Source: Gammaproteobacteria bacterium UBA2955 | Lineage (GTDB): Bacteria > Pseudomonadota > Gammaproteobacteria > Pseudomonadales > Azotimanducaceae | DNA: 7,261 nt | Direction: 5' to 3' | Assembly (NCBI GenBank): GCA_002348825.1 | Contig: DEBN01000017.1 | Coordinates: 3,036 to 10,296 of the forward strand | Part shown: positions 1 through 6,251 of the stretch, piece after piece | Position numbering within the stretch: position 1 is the stretch's first letter | Layout of the letters: each line of letters opens with the position of its first letter | Program-made: the position numbers and the translations under genes | Notes under the pieces: model-generated | Seen by the model: the letters and a program-made list of their open reading frames with translations, nothing else | The model's database searches: none | Told to the model about the DNA's origin: nothing

Positions 1-1688
1 GCGGCCATTCGTTGAACGATTTTCGCAATCTCTTTTAACTGGTTGGGCAGATAGTAGCGATGATTCGCTACATTAATCAGTAATCCCGTTTTGACCAATT
101 CGTTCATTCCTCGCTCGAGGTTGGTTTGAGCAATGTTAAAGCGTTTGGCCAGGTCGCCCGTGCTTGGGGCTTGGTTTTGGGCGAGCACGGGCTCCAATAG
201 GTCCCACAATTTAACGAGATGGTCGGGCAGTTTGATGGTTTGGCCCAACAAACGGTATTCGCCGCCGGTGTGACTGAGGATCTTTTTGTTGACCAGTTCG
301 TTGAGTAGGGGTTGGCGAAAGGTTGGCGGGATTGCGCTGTGCAGTTGGTTTTCGCGCAGCGCTTGATCGGGCTGGCTTTCGAATTGTTCCACCAAGGCGG
401 TTTTATAGGCCTGCCAATGCTCGTCACTCAGAGCGAAGTCATCGTTTCGATGCAGTGTGTGTTCTTCGAGCAATGCCGTGTAGTCGGCCGCGCTGAGGTG
501 CCAGAAATCGCGAAAGTGTTTCAGATCGGTCACGCCGACCTGTAAGAGCGCCGACAGGCTGTCTTTTGGGTTCGCTAAAGAATAGGCGTTGATGTGCTGT
601 TGCCGAGTTGTGTTGTGCCGCCGGTGGGGCGCTGTTGCGTCGGCGAAGATCACTGTGCCGCCCCCTAACGTCGTGTCTAGCCCGTGGTCACGCAGAATCA
701 AGCGATCACTGCGATGACAATAGATGGGCGCATCAAGCACAAGATCCACCCGTGCGTTCTGCCCCGGTTCAAGACGCTGTCCCGGAGCTAATGCAATCCG
801 TCCCTGACAGTGATGAGTGGCGTGGTACGCGTGCACTGGGGTCCAGTGCTTTACTGCGCGCGGGAAGCCCTTACTCACCTGCAGTTCAAGGCTAAGGGTT
901 TGATAGCCGGCAGGGGGCGTTGCAGTAAGCCAATCTCCGCGCTGGATGTCTGCAAGTTCAAGCCCGGCGATGTTAAGCGCACAACGCTCGCCGCTTTGGG
1001 CGGCAGTGGCTTCTTGGTCTTGGGTGCGGATGCCTCGCACCCGAACTAACTGCCCAGATGGGTAGTGATGCAGCCGCTCGTCGGTATTTACGTTGCCACT
1101 GTGCGCCGTTCCAGTGATCACCACGCCAGCGCCTCTAACATTAAAGCTTCGATCTATCGCGAGTCTGAAGGGCTGGTGTTGTTGCAGATTTTCGTGGTGT
1201 CTGGATTGTGTGCGCAAGTGCTCTAACAGCGGCGTATAGCTCTTGGCATCTTCGGTCGACGTGGTAAATACCGGGCTGTCGTGCAGAAACGATTGCGCGA
1301 CCAAATTTTTTATTTCCTCACTGCATTGCTGCAGCCGTTCGGATGCCACGCGATCACTTTTTGTAATGACCACGCAACCTGCCGCGATCCCGGTTAGACG
1401 TAAAATGTCCAAATGCTCACGGCTTTGTGGCATTGGGCCGTCGTCAGCCGCAATCACCAACATGGCGTATTGGTTCGCGGCCACCCCTGCGACCATGTTG
1501 TGGATAAACTTTTGATGCCCGGGAACATCGACGAAGCCAATCTGTCCATCATCAATATAAGCGAAGCCCAAGTCGATCGTTAGACCACGCTTTTGTTCTT
1601 CAGCCAAACGATCCGTATTAACGCCGCTTAAAGCGCGGACTAATGACGTCTTTCCATGATCCACATGCCCGGCCAGTGTGACGATCAT
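1..1688 (-). CDS. selB: Selenocysteine-specific elongation factor SelB (3' end off window)
   Basis: SelB is the EF-Tu-like GTPase that carries Sec-tRNA(Sec) to the ribosome at UGA codons marked by a SECIS hairpin. Translating back from the ATG at 1688 gives 562 codons without a stop, running off the left edge. The G domain shows G1 GHVDHGKT (7-14), the switch segment RGLTIDLGFAY (34-44), G3 DVPGH (54-58) and G4 TKSD (109-112, in place of NKxD, as is normal for SelB). EF-Tu-like beta barrels follow, with VRGAGVVITGT at 184-194. The C-terminal part, from roughly residue 375, should be the winged-helix repeats that bind SECIS RNA. The last visible residues, around RYYLPNQLKEIAKIVQ, align by eye with Escherichia SelB about 55 residues before its end, so a short C-terminal piece is missing. 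The start is fixed by the family N-terminus and by an ATGA overlap with the selA stop, which implies translational coupling. Confidence 0.96.
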   Translation of the reverse strand, partial: MIVTLAGHVDHGKTSLVRALSGVNTDRLAEEQKRGLTIDLGFAYIDDGQIGFVDVPGHQKFIHNMVAGVAANQYAMLVIAADDGPMPQSREHLDILRLTGIAAGCVVITKSDRVASERLQQCSEEIKNLVAQSFLHDSPVFTTSTEDAKSYTPLLEHLRTQSRHHENLQQHQPFRLAIDRSFNVRGAGVVITGTAHSGNVNTDERLHHYPSGQLVRVRGIRTQDQEATAAQSGERCALNIAGLELADIQRGDWLTATPPAGYQTLSLELQVSKGFPRAVKHWTPVHAYHATHHCQGRIALAPGQRLEPGQNARVDLVLDAPIYCHRSDRLILRDHGLDTTLGGGTVIFADATAPHRRHNTTRQQHINAYSLANPKDSLSALLQVGVTDLKHFRDFWHLSAADYTALLEEHTLHRNDDFALSDEHWQAYKTALVEQFESQPDQALRENQLHSAIPPTFRQPLLNELVNKKILSHTGGEYRLLGQTIKLPDHLVKLWDLLEPVLAQNQAPSTGDLAKRFNIAQTNLERGMNELVKTGLLINVANHRYYLPNQLKEIAKIVQRMA

Positions 1689-3034
1689 TGGGGCAGGCGC
1701 GACAGTTGTTCGATGAGTTCATCCACAGGTTCTGCGCAGCGCAGATCCAGCCATACGCAGTCGTCTTTGATGCGACCCACGACCGGTACCGGTAAGGCGC
1801 GCAGCTGGGTGCTGATGTCTTTTGCGCTCATTGAGCTGTGGCGCAGTCGTAGGGCTAGGCTGGGCAATGTTTTATCGGGTAGAGCGCCACTGCCGATTTG
1901 CGCTTCTGTCCGCTCTATGGCGCAGGCGTAGTTGGCTGAGAATGCGGATTTAAGCCGTTGCGCGGCTTGCTCAAGCTCCGCCACTGGGCGGGTCATTATT
2001 TTTAAGATCGGTATGTTGTCGCTAAGGCTGTCGGGGTCTTCATAAATTTTTAATGTCGCTTCGAGCACGGCAAGGGTGATTTTGTCCGCTCGCAGGGCCC
2101 GCTTCATGGGATTTTTGCGTATACGCTCAATGAGTTCACGCTTGCCAACGATAATGCCAGCCTGCACACCGCCTAACAATTTATCGCCGCTGAAGGTCAC
2201 GAGATCGGCGCCGTCGGCCAGCACCTCCTGAGGGGTCGGTTCGGCGGGCAAGCCGAACCGGGTGAGGTCAATAAGTGTGCCACTGCCAAGATCTACGCAG
2301 CTGGATAAATTGTGCGCGTGCGCCAGTTGCGCGAGTTCGCTGGTGGCGACAGATTCGGTAAAACCTTCTATGTGGTAATTGCTGGGATGAACCTTCAGCA
2401 GCATAGCGGCTTCGTCGGCGACGTCGGCAAAATCGCTAAGTCGGGTGCGGTTGGTGGTGCCTACCTCCATCAGCTCGCAGCCCGCTCGTGTCATCAGTTC
2501 CGGCAGCCGAAAGCTGCCGCCGATCTCCACCAGCTCACCGCGGGAAACCGGCACTTTTTTGCTTAGGGCCAGGGTGTTTAGAACCAGCATTAAAGCCGCG
2601 GCGCAATTGTTCACCACGGTTGCGGCTTCGCAGCCGATAATGCGGCATAAGCGCGCTTCGACTACGGTGTCGCGTTGTCCGCGCTTGCCGGCTTTTAAGT
2701 CGTATTCCAGATTCATCGGGCGGGTAATTAACGGTTCAATCCCGCGCCACAGTTGTTCACTCAAGACGGCTCGGCCGAGGTTGGTATGAATGATCGTGCC
2801 ACTGAGATTGAAGACGGGTGTGTAGTCTGAGTTACTCAGCGCCGCCGCTACGGCTTGAGCGTAGCCGGCAGGTTGATCGGCCCAATCTGGCAACGTCTTG
2901 GTGGCACGCATTTGCGTTTGCATATCGCGCAAGACGCCTTTGACCGTTTGTAAGCCATGACCGGCAATGGACGCTTGCAGTTCATCGGCCTGCAATAGGG
3001 TGTCGATGGCCGGCAAATCGCGCAATTCGGGCAT
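1685..3034 (-). CDS. selA: L-seryl-tRNA(Sec) selenium transferase SelA
   Basis: SelA is a cytosolic PLP enzyme that converts Ser-tRNA(Sec) to selenocysteinyl-tRNA(Sec) using selenophosphate. The 449-residue product is close to the usual length (about 460). It begins MPELRDLPAIDTLL, a typical SelA N-terminal region. The conserved GTIIHTNLGRA lies at 79-89 and the PLP-lysine motif FSGDKLLGG at 281-289, with K285 as the expected Schiff-base lysine. The frame stays open for 37 more codons upstream to 3145, but that extension is not family-like and would cross the divergent promoter region, so I place the start at 3034. The Shine-Dalgarno is weak (an AAGAG about 7 nt before the ATG). The TGA stop overlaps the selB ATG by 4 nt, so the two genes form an operon. 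The opposite-strand gene beginning at 3148 is divergent. Confidence 0.97.
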   Translation of the reverse strand: MPELRDLPAIDTLLQADELQASIAGHGLQTVKGVLRDMQTQMRATKTLPDWADQPAGYAQAVAAALSNSDYTPVFNLSGTIIHTNLGRAVLSEQLWRGIEPLITRPMNLEYDLKAGKRGQRDTVVEARLCRIIGCEAATVVNNCAAALMLVLNTLALSKKVPVSRGELVEIGGSFRLPELMTRAGCELMEVGTTNRTRLSDFADVADEAAMLLKVHPSNYHIEGFTESVATSELAQLAHAHNLSSCVDLGSGTLIDLTRFGLPAEPTPQEVLADGADLVTFSGDKLLGGVQAGIIVGKRELIERIRKNPMKRALRADKITLAVLEATLKIYEDPDSLSDNIPILKIMTRPVAELEQAAQRLKSAFSANYACAIERTEAQIGSGALPDKTLPSLALRLRHSSMSAKDISTQLRALPVPVVGRIKDDCVWLDLRCAEPVDELIEQLSRLPQ

Positions 3035-3065
3035 AGTGTTGCTCTTGGTGTGTCTAATAAAAACC

Positions 3066-3124
3066 GATTGCAGAACCCTTGGATCTCGCAATCTCAATGC
3101 AGGATTGCGAAGATGACCGCAATC
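3066..3124. promoter_or_regulatory. Cluster of four alternating GATTGC half-sites in the divergent selA / dehydrogenase intergenic region
   Basis: The 113-bp gap between the divergent starts contains GATTGC at 3066-3071, its complement GCAATC at 3088-3093, GATTGC at 3103-3108 and GCAATC at 3119-3124. The second and third form a perfect 8-bp inverted repeat (TCGCAATC 3086-3093, GATTGCGA 3103-3110, 9-nt spacer). The third and fourth form a perfect 7-bp inverted repeat (3103-3109 and 3118-3124, 8-nt spacer). The shared central arm could serve as overlapping operator half-sites or as mutually exclusive RNA hairpins in the leader of the plus-strand gene. No regulator gene is adjacent and I could not find a convincing -35/-10 pair on either strand. 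That the site is regulatory is an inference. Confidence 0.4.
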
Positions 3125-3147
3125 AAGTCGTAAAGGGTAAAACAACC

Positions 3148-4038
3148 ATGAGTAAGGAGCTAGGTCGAGTCGCGTTCATCGGTCTTGGAGTCATGGGCTA
3201 TCCAATGGCCGGACATTTGGCGAAACACGGCGTTGCGGTAACCGTATATAACCGCACCGCAGCCAAAGCCGAACAGTGGTTGGCAGAGTATATTCAGTAC
3301 GGCGACTGCGCTACCGCAGCCACACCAAGGCAAGCCGCAGAGGCAGCGGATGTGGTGTTCATGTGTGTAGGCAATGATGATGATGTCCGCAGCGTCACCC
3401 TCGGCGAGGACGGTGCGCTGGCGGGCATGAGTTCAGGTGCATTTTTGGTGGATCACACCACCGCGTCGCAGCAGTTAGCGGTGGAACTGGCGTCGGCCTG
3501 TGCAGCTGCAGGGGTCGCTTTCCTTGACGCGCCGGTGTCAGGAGGTCAGGCGGGAGCGGAGAACGCTGCGCTCACGATCATGCTTGGCGGCAATGAAGAG
3601 GATTATCGAGACGTCCAGCCATTGCTCGATGTGTACGCGAAAAAAACCGCATTAATGGGCGCCGCAGGAGCTGGGCAGTTAACCAAGATGGTGAACCAGA
3701 TCTGCATCGCCGGTGTGCTGCAGGGCTTGGCAGAAGGTGTGCACTTTGCGCAAATGGCCGGATTGAATGTAGACGCTGTGGTAGACGTTATTTCCCAAGG
3801 CGCTGCTCAGTCTTGGCAGATGAATAACCGGGCAGCGACCATGGCCAAGAGCGAGTACGATTTTGGGTTCGCCGTGGATTGGATGCGTAAAGATCTGGGC
3901 ATCGCCCTGGACACGGGTCGCGAATTAAACGCGCGCTTGCCCCTGACTGCACTAGTCGATCAATTTTATGCGGACGTACAGAATATGGGCGGAGGTCGCT
4001 GGGATACGTCCAGTTTATTGCGTAGGCTGACGCACTAG
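3148..4038 (+). CDS. NAD(P)-dependent beta-hydroxyacid dehydrogenase (3-hydroxyisobutyrate / tartronate-semialdehyde reductase family)
   Basis: A 296-residue member of the 3-hydroxyisobutyrate dehydrogenase family, which interconverts beta-hydroxyacids and their semialdehydes. Visible landmarks are the N-terminal Rossmann motif GLGVMG (12-17); NRT at 35-37, where the Arg after the second strand suggests NADP preference; the substrate-binding motif DAPVSGG (127-133); and the catalytic segment GQLTKMVNQ with K180 and N183. DWMRKDLG (244-251) contains the conserved K248. The C-terminal half is the all-helical domain. I chose the ATG at 3148 because the Rossmann strand normally begins within about 10 residues of the start; a TTG 23 codons upstream is also in frame. 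The Shine-Dalgarno is modest (AAAGGG, 10 nt before the ATG). The gene is divergent from selA and ends at a strong terminator. Substrate could be 3-hydroxyisobutyrate, glycerate/tartronate semialdehyde, gamma-hydroxybutyrate or another; neighbours do not decide it, so no symbol is given. Confidence 0.93.
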   Translation: MSKELGRVAFIGLGVMGYPMAGHLAKHGVAVTVYNRTAAKAEQWLAEYIQYGDCATAATPRQAAEAADVVFMCVGNDDDVRSVTLGEDGALAGMSSGAFLVDHTTASQQLAVELASACAAAGVAFLDAPVSGGQAGAENAALTIMLGGNEEDYRDVQPLLDVYAKKTALMGAAGAGQLTKMVNQICIAGVLQGLAEGVHFAQMAGLNVDAVVDVISQGAAQSWQMNNRAATMAKSEYDFGFAVDWMRKDLGIALDTGRELNARLPLTALVDQFYADVQNMGGGRWDTSSLLRRLTH

Positions 4039-4042
4039 TGTC

Positions 4043-4077
4043 CACAAAAAAAGGCGCCGAGGGCGCCTTTTTTTGTG
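4043..4077. terminator. Bidirectional Rho-independent terminator between convergent genes
   Basis: This is a perfect 16-bp inverted repeat: CACAAAAAAAGGCGCC at 4043-4058, loop GAG at 4059-4061, and the exact complement at 4062-4077. The GGCGCC core stem is flanked by seven A on the left and seven T on the right, so transcription from either side makes a GC-rich hairpin followed by a U run. It sits 4 nt after the dehydrogenase stop and 18 nt beyond the gltA stop on the other strand, so it can end both transcripts. Confidence 0.95.
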
Positions 4078-4095
4078 TGCGCTGCCGAACCCTGA

Positions 4096-5382
4096 TCAGT
4101 TCGGATAATCACGCTTGGCGTAGCCTTTGTAGAGCTGGCGTGGTCGCCCGATCTTGTACGGACCGCTGATCATTTCATTCCAGTGGGCGATCCATCCCGG
4201 GGTTCTGCCGGTGGCAAAGATTACGGTGAACATCTCTACCGGAATGCCGATGGCTTTTAGAATGATGCCTGAATAGAAATCAACATTGGGGTAAAGGCGC
4301 TTTTCGACGAAGTATTCATCCTCTAGCGCGATTCGCTCCAATTCCCGAGCCATGGCCAACACCGGGTTGTCTTCCACGCCGAGTTCTTCGAGAACTTCGT
4401 GACACGTTTGCTGCATTACTTTAGCGCGCGGGTCGTAGTTTTTGTAAACGCGGTGTCCGAAACCCATGATGCGGAAGGGGTCGTCCTTATCCTTCGCTTT
4501 CTTGATGTAGTCCGGAATGTTGTCGACGCTGCCAATCTCGTCGAGCATGTTTAATACCGCTTCGTTGGCCCCGCCATGAGACGGCCCCCACAACGCAGCG
4601 ATACCGGCCGCAACGCTGGCAAATGGGTTGGCGCCAGTAGACCCCGCCAATCGCACCGTCGAGGTTGAGGCATTTTGCTCGTGGTCGGCGTGTAATAAGA
4701 AAATACGGTCCATCGCCTTGGCGATGGTTGGGCTGACCTGGTAGTCCTCGCAGGGCGTTGCAAACATCATGTGCAGAAAGTTTTCCGCGTAGCTCAAATC
4801 ATTGCGCGGATAAATGAACGGTTGGCCTTGCGCGTGTTTGTAGCTCATAGCGGCCAAGGTTGGCATTTTTGCAATTAGGCGATGCGCAGTAATCCGTCGA
4901 TGCTCCGCGTTGTCGATGTCTGTGGAGTCGTGGTAGAACGCCGATAATGCGCCAACCACGCCACACATAATCGCCATTGGGTGCGCGTTCGGGCTGAACC
5001 CTTTGAAAAAACTGCGCAACTGCTCATTGACCATGGTGTGGTGCTTAATGGTGTCGACAAATTGAGCGCTTTCTTCCGCGTTGGGCAATTCGCCATTCAA
5101 CAACAGATAGCACAGCTCTAAATAGTCTGATTTTTCTGCAAGCTGCTCGATCGGGTAACCGCGATGCAGGAGCACACCGTTGTCGCCATCGATATAGGTA
5201 ATTTCTGAATCGCAGGAGGCGGTGGACACGAATCCCGGATCGTAAGTGAAGTAACCCTGGGATGTGAGTTTACCTACATCGATTACATCGGGCCCAACTG
5301 AGCCGGAGTAAATGGGTAATTCGATGGGGTCGCTGACGCCGTCTATGGTAAGCGTTGCATGTTTTGGGGCTTGATCAGTCAT
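4096..5382 (-). CDS. gltA: Citrate synthase, type II
   Basis: This enzyme catalyses acetyl-CoA plus oxaloacetate to citrate, the entry step of the TCA cycle, in the cytoplasm. The 428-residue length matches the hexameric type II enzymes of gammaproteobacteria (Escherichia about 427). The catalytic residues are visible: H269 in [12 protein letters not shown]310 in [15 protein letters not shown] and D368 in YPNVDFYSG. The N-terminal region (1-60) is the small domain characteristic of type II enzymes. C211 in FATPCEDY lies where Escherichia carries the cysteine linked to NADH inhibition, so allosteric control by NADH is likely but not proven. The start is supported by AGGA 8 nt upstream of the ATG; a second GGAGG lies further upstream. 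The gene is divergent from sdhCDA and ends opposite the shared terminator. Its promoter must lie in 5383-6251. Confidence 0.98.
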   Translation of the reverse strand: MTDQAPKHATLTIDGVSDPIELPIYSGSVGPDVIDVGKLTSQGYFTYDPGFVSTASCDSEITYIDGDNGVLLHRGYPIEQLAEKSDYLELCYLLLNGELPNAEESAQFVDTIKHHTMVNEQLRSFFKGFSPNAHPMAIMCGVVGALSAFYHDSTDIDNAEHRRITAHRLIAKMPTLAAMSYKHAQGQPFIYPRNDLSYAENFLHMMFATPCEDYQVSPTIAKAMDRIFLLHADHEQNASTSTVRLAGSTGANPFASVAAGIAALWGPSHGGANEAVLNMLDEIGSVDNIPDYIKKAKDKDDPFRIMGFGHRVYKNYDPRAKVMQQTCHEVLEELGVEDNPVLAMARELERIALEDEYFVEKRLYPNVDFYSGIILKAIGIPVEMFTVIFATGRTPGWIAHWNEMISGPYKIGRPRQLYKGYAKRDYPN

Positions 5383-5409
5383 GGTAAAAGTCCTACGTCC
5401 TCCCAGTGG

Positions 5410-5422
5410 TGCGCTAAGCGCA
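5410..5422. promoter_or_regulatory. 13-bp palindrome in the gltA leader
   Basis: TGCGCT-A-AGCGCA is a perfect 6+1+6 palindrome, centred 34 bp upstream of the gltA ATG. It could be a dimeric protein site or, in the gltA mRNA, a 5-bp GC-rich hairpin with a 3-nt loop just upstream of the ribosome-binding region. No known regulator is assigned. Confidence 0.3.
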
Positions 5423-5565
5423 TATTTTCAAAATGGACCCAACCTCAGCGAGGCTTAGAGCAGTTCTCACGGTAGAGTTTAGCGCCTATAGCTCGGTTAA
5501 GGGTCAAAGCAACCGCCCAGTGTGGCGTTGGACGGAAAAGCACAGTTTATTCTTATAGTAATGCT

Positions 5566-5585
5566 TAGTACTGCCTAGTACTGCC
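5566..5585. repeat. Perfect tandem repeat of a 10-bp unit (TAGTACTGCC x2)
   Basis: Two exact adjacent copies of TAGTACTGCC, each containing the 6-bp palindrome AGTACT. The 10-bp period would place both copies on the same face of the DNA. The repeat begins 8 bp upstream (in the gltA direction) of the minus-strand TATAAG at 5552-5557 and so covers the place where a -35 element would sit. This is compatible with an operator or activator site for gltA. It could also be a simple slippage duplication. Confidence 0.55.
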
Positions 5586-5778
5586 ACGTTTTATTTGGTC
5601 TTATTCTTCTCGGTGTTTTTGTGCGTTCCTCATGCTTAGACATCGAGTTGCAGACATCATTTACGAAAACGCATTGTTTTTCCAGTTTGACAAAAGGATT
5701 TTGGTGATCAGTAACGGGTGGCTACAGTTGCAGCCTGGGGAAATGCCGCCGAATCATTCTCGAAAAGAATATATTGAT

Positions 5779-5788
5779 TGTTAATTAT
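5779..5788 (+). promoter_or_regulatory. Candidate ArcA box upstream of sdhC
   Basis: TGTTAATTAT exactly matches the classical ArcA consensus WGTTAATTAW. ArcA-P represses sdh under low oxygen in enterobacteria, so the location in the gltA-sdhC region is sensible. No second GTTAA half-site is present at the 11-bp spacing expected in the direct-repeat model of ArcA binding, which weakens the case. The site lies about 460 bp before the sdhC start codon. Confidence 0.35.
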
Positions 5789-5821
5789 TCCATGTAAAGC
5801 GGTTCCCTTCGTTGGTATCGT

Positions 5822-5881
5822 TGCACCCCAAATTCGGCAGGAAGCATAAAAAGTAGCTCTGGTCTCCGATTTTGGGGTGCA
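5822..5881. repeat. Long imperfect inverted repeat (hairpin) in the sdhC upstream region
   Basis: TGCACCCCAAA (5822-5832) pairs exactly with TTTGGGGTGCA (5871-5881). After one T/T mismatch, TCGG (5834-5837) pairs with CCGA (5866-5869), giving 15 of 16 paired positions around a 28-nt loop. A smaller hairpin follows at once (CGGT 5888-5891 with ACCG 5897-5900, and GAT/ATC outside it at 5882-5884 and 5901-5903). No T run follows on either strand, so it is not a typical terminator. No target-site duplication is seen, so transposon ends are unlikely. It may be a structured 5' leader, a small RNA or a dispersed genomic repeat. Confidence 0.55.
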
Positions 5882-6108
5882 GATCAACGGTCGAAAACCG
5901 ATCTTGCTAAACTTCGGATAGACAAAACTCGACCAAAGAAATTTTGCACACCATTGGTGTCCAATTCTAAGGCCGCATTGAGTATCATTGGGCCCAAAAG
6001 GAGTGAAGCTTGCGCTCTGGGTCGTCCTTGAAGGTGACAGTCTGGGCAGGTTCGCGAATGAGACCTCGACAAAAATTTCGAGCATCACCTGAGGTGAGGT
6101 ACGAGTAC

Positions 6109-6126
6109 ATAAAAGCCTTTTATAAC
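6109..6126 (+). promoter_or_regulatory. 15-bp palindrome overlapping a -10-like TATAAC upstream of sdhC
   Basis: ATAAAAG-C-CTTTTAT (6109-6123) is a perfect 7+1+7 palindrome overlapping TATAAC (6121-6126), which matches five of six bases of the sigma70 -10 consensus on the plus strand. No recognisable -35 lies 16-18 bp upstream. If this is the sdhC promoter, it would need an activator and would give a leader of roughly 120 nt. Confidence 0.22.
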
Positions 6127-6251
6127 ATCGAGATTAGGCCGGTATTGAATGTTCCTAGGTGGACTAATGGATCTGGAACGGTCGATCGTAATGCGAGAAA
6201 ATATAACCCGTTTGAGGTTCAAAGCACGGTGACTGAAATGCGAGGCAGGCT

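Larger units (their letters stand above)
5383..6251. other. Long gltA-sdhC divergent intergenic region (about 870 bp, no convincing gene)
   Basis: Nothing here resembles a known protein. Reading frames up to 126 codons exist on the minus strand (5708-6088) and 81 on the plus strand (6010-6255), but their translations lack recognisable motifs. The gltA-proximal half holds a 13-bp palindrome (5410-5422), several GCTTAG hexamers and a tandem 10-bp repeat (5566-5585). Minus-strand -10-like hexamers for gltA are TATAAG (complement of 5552-5557, no good -35) and TATAGG (complement of 5485-5490, with TTGCTT 16 bp upstream). The sdhC-proximal half holds an isolated TTGACA (5687-5692) without a matching -10, an ArcA-like box (5779-5788), a long hairpin (5822-5881) and several short palindromes. 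Divergent regulation of gltA and sdhC from one large region is the usual enterobacterial arrangement, so most of this is probably promoters plus 5' leaders. Confidence 0.7.

Noticed and set aside
104..1515. Several reading frames of 77-107 codons on both strands
   Set aside because: They lie inside selB, whose translation matches the family over its full visible length in a different frame, so these are shadows.
1782..1793. 12-bp palindrome ACCGGTACCGGT
   Set aside because: It lies in the selA coding region and encodes the Pro-Val-Pro-Val-type segment near the C-terminus. This is explained by codons, with no sign of a regulatory role.
3034..3145. Longer SelA start at 3145
   Set aside because: The 37 extra residues do not resemble a SelA N-terminus. 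This start would place the coding region across the divergent intergenic inverted repeats and onto the neighbour's ribosome-binding region.
3788..4045. 85-codon minus-strand reading frame opposite the dehydrogenase 3' end
   Set aside because: It is antisense to a well-supported gene, begins inside the terminator hairpin and has no family resemblance.
5566..5585. CRISPR-like repeats
   Set aside because: There are only two adjacent 10-bp units with no spacers, and no cas gene is present.
5687..5692. Perfect TTGACA on the plus strand as an sdhC -35 element
   Set aside because: No -10-like hexamer lies 16-18 bp downstream, so I do not call a promoter. It stays as a note in the intergenic entry.
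5822..5903. tRNA-Sec (selC) or other tRNA in the structured part of the intergenic region
   Set aside because: There is no T-loop GGTTCGA-type sequence, anticodon arm or acceptor stem pairing. The hairpins do not form a cloverleaf.
5708..6088. 126-codon minus-strand reading frame in the gltA-sdhC gap
   Set aside because: No recognisable motif, no well-spaced Shine-Dalgarno before the ATG, and it runs through both arms of the long hairpin. The competing plus-strand frame is equally unconvincing.
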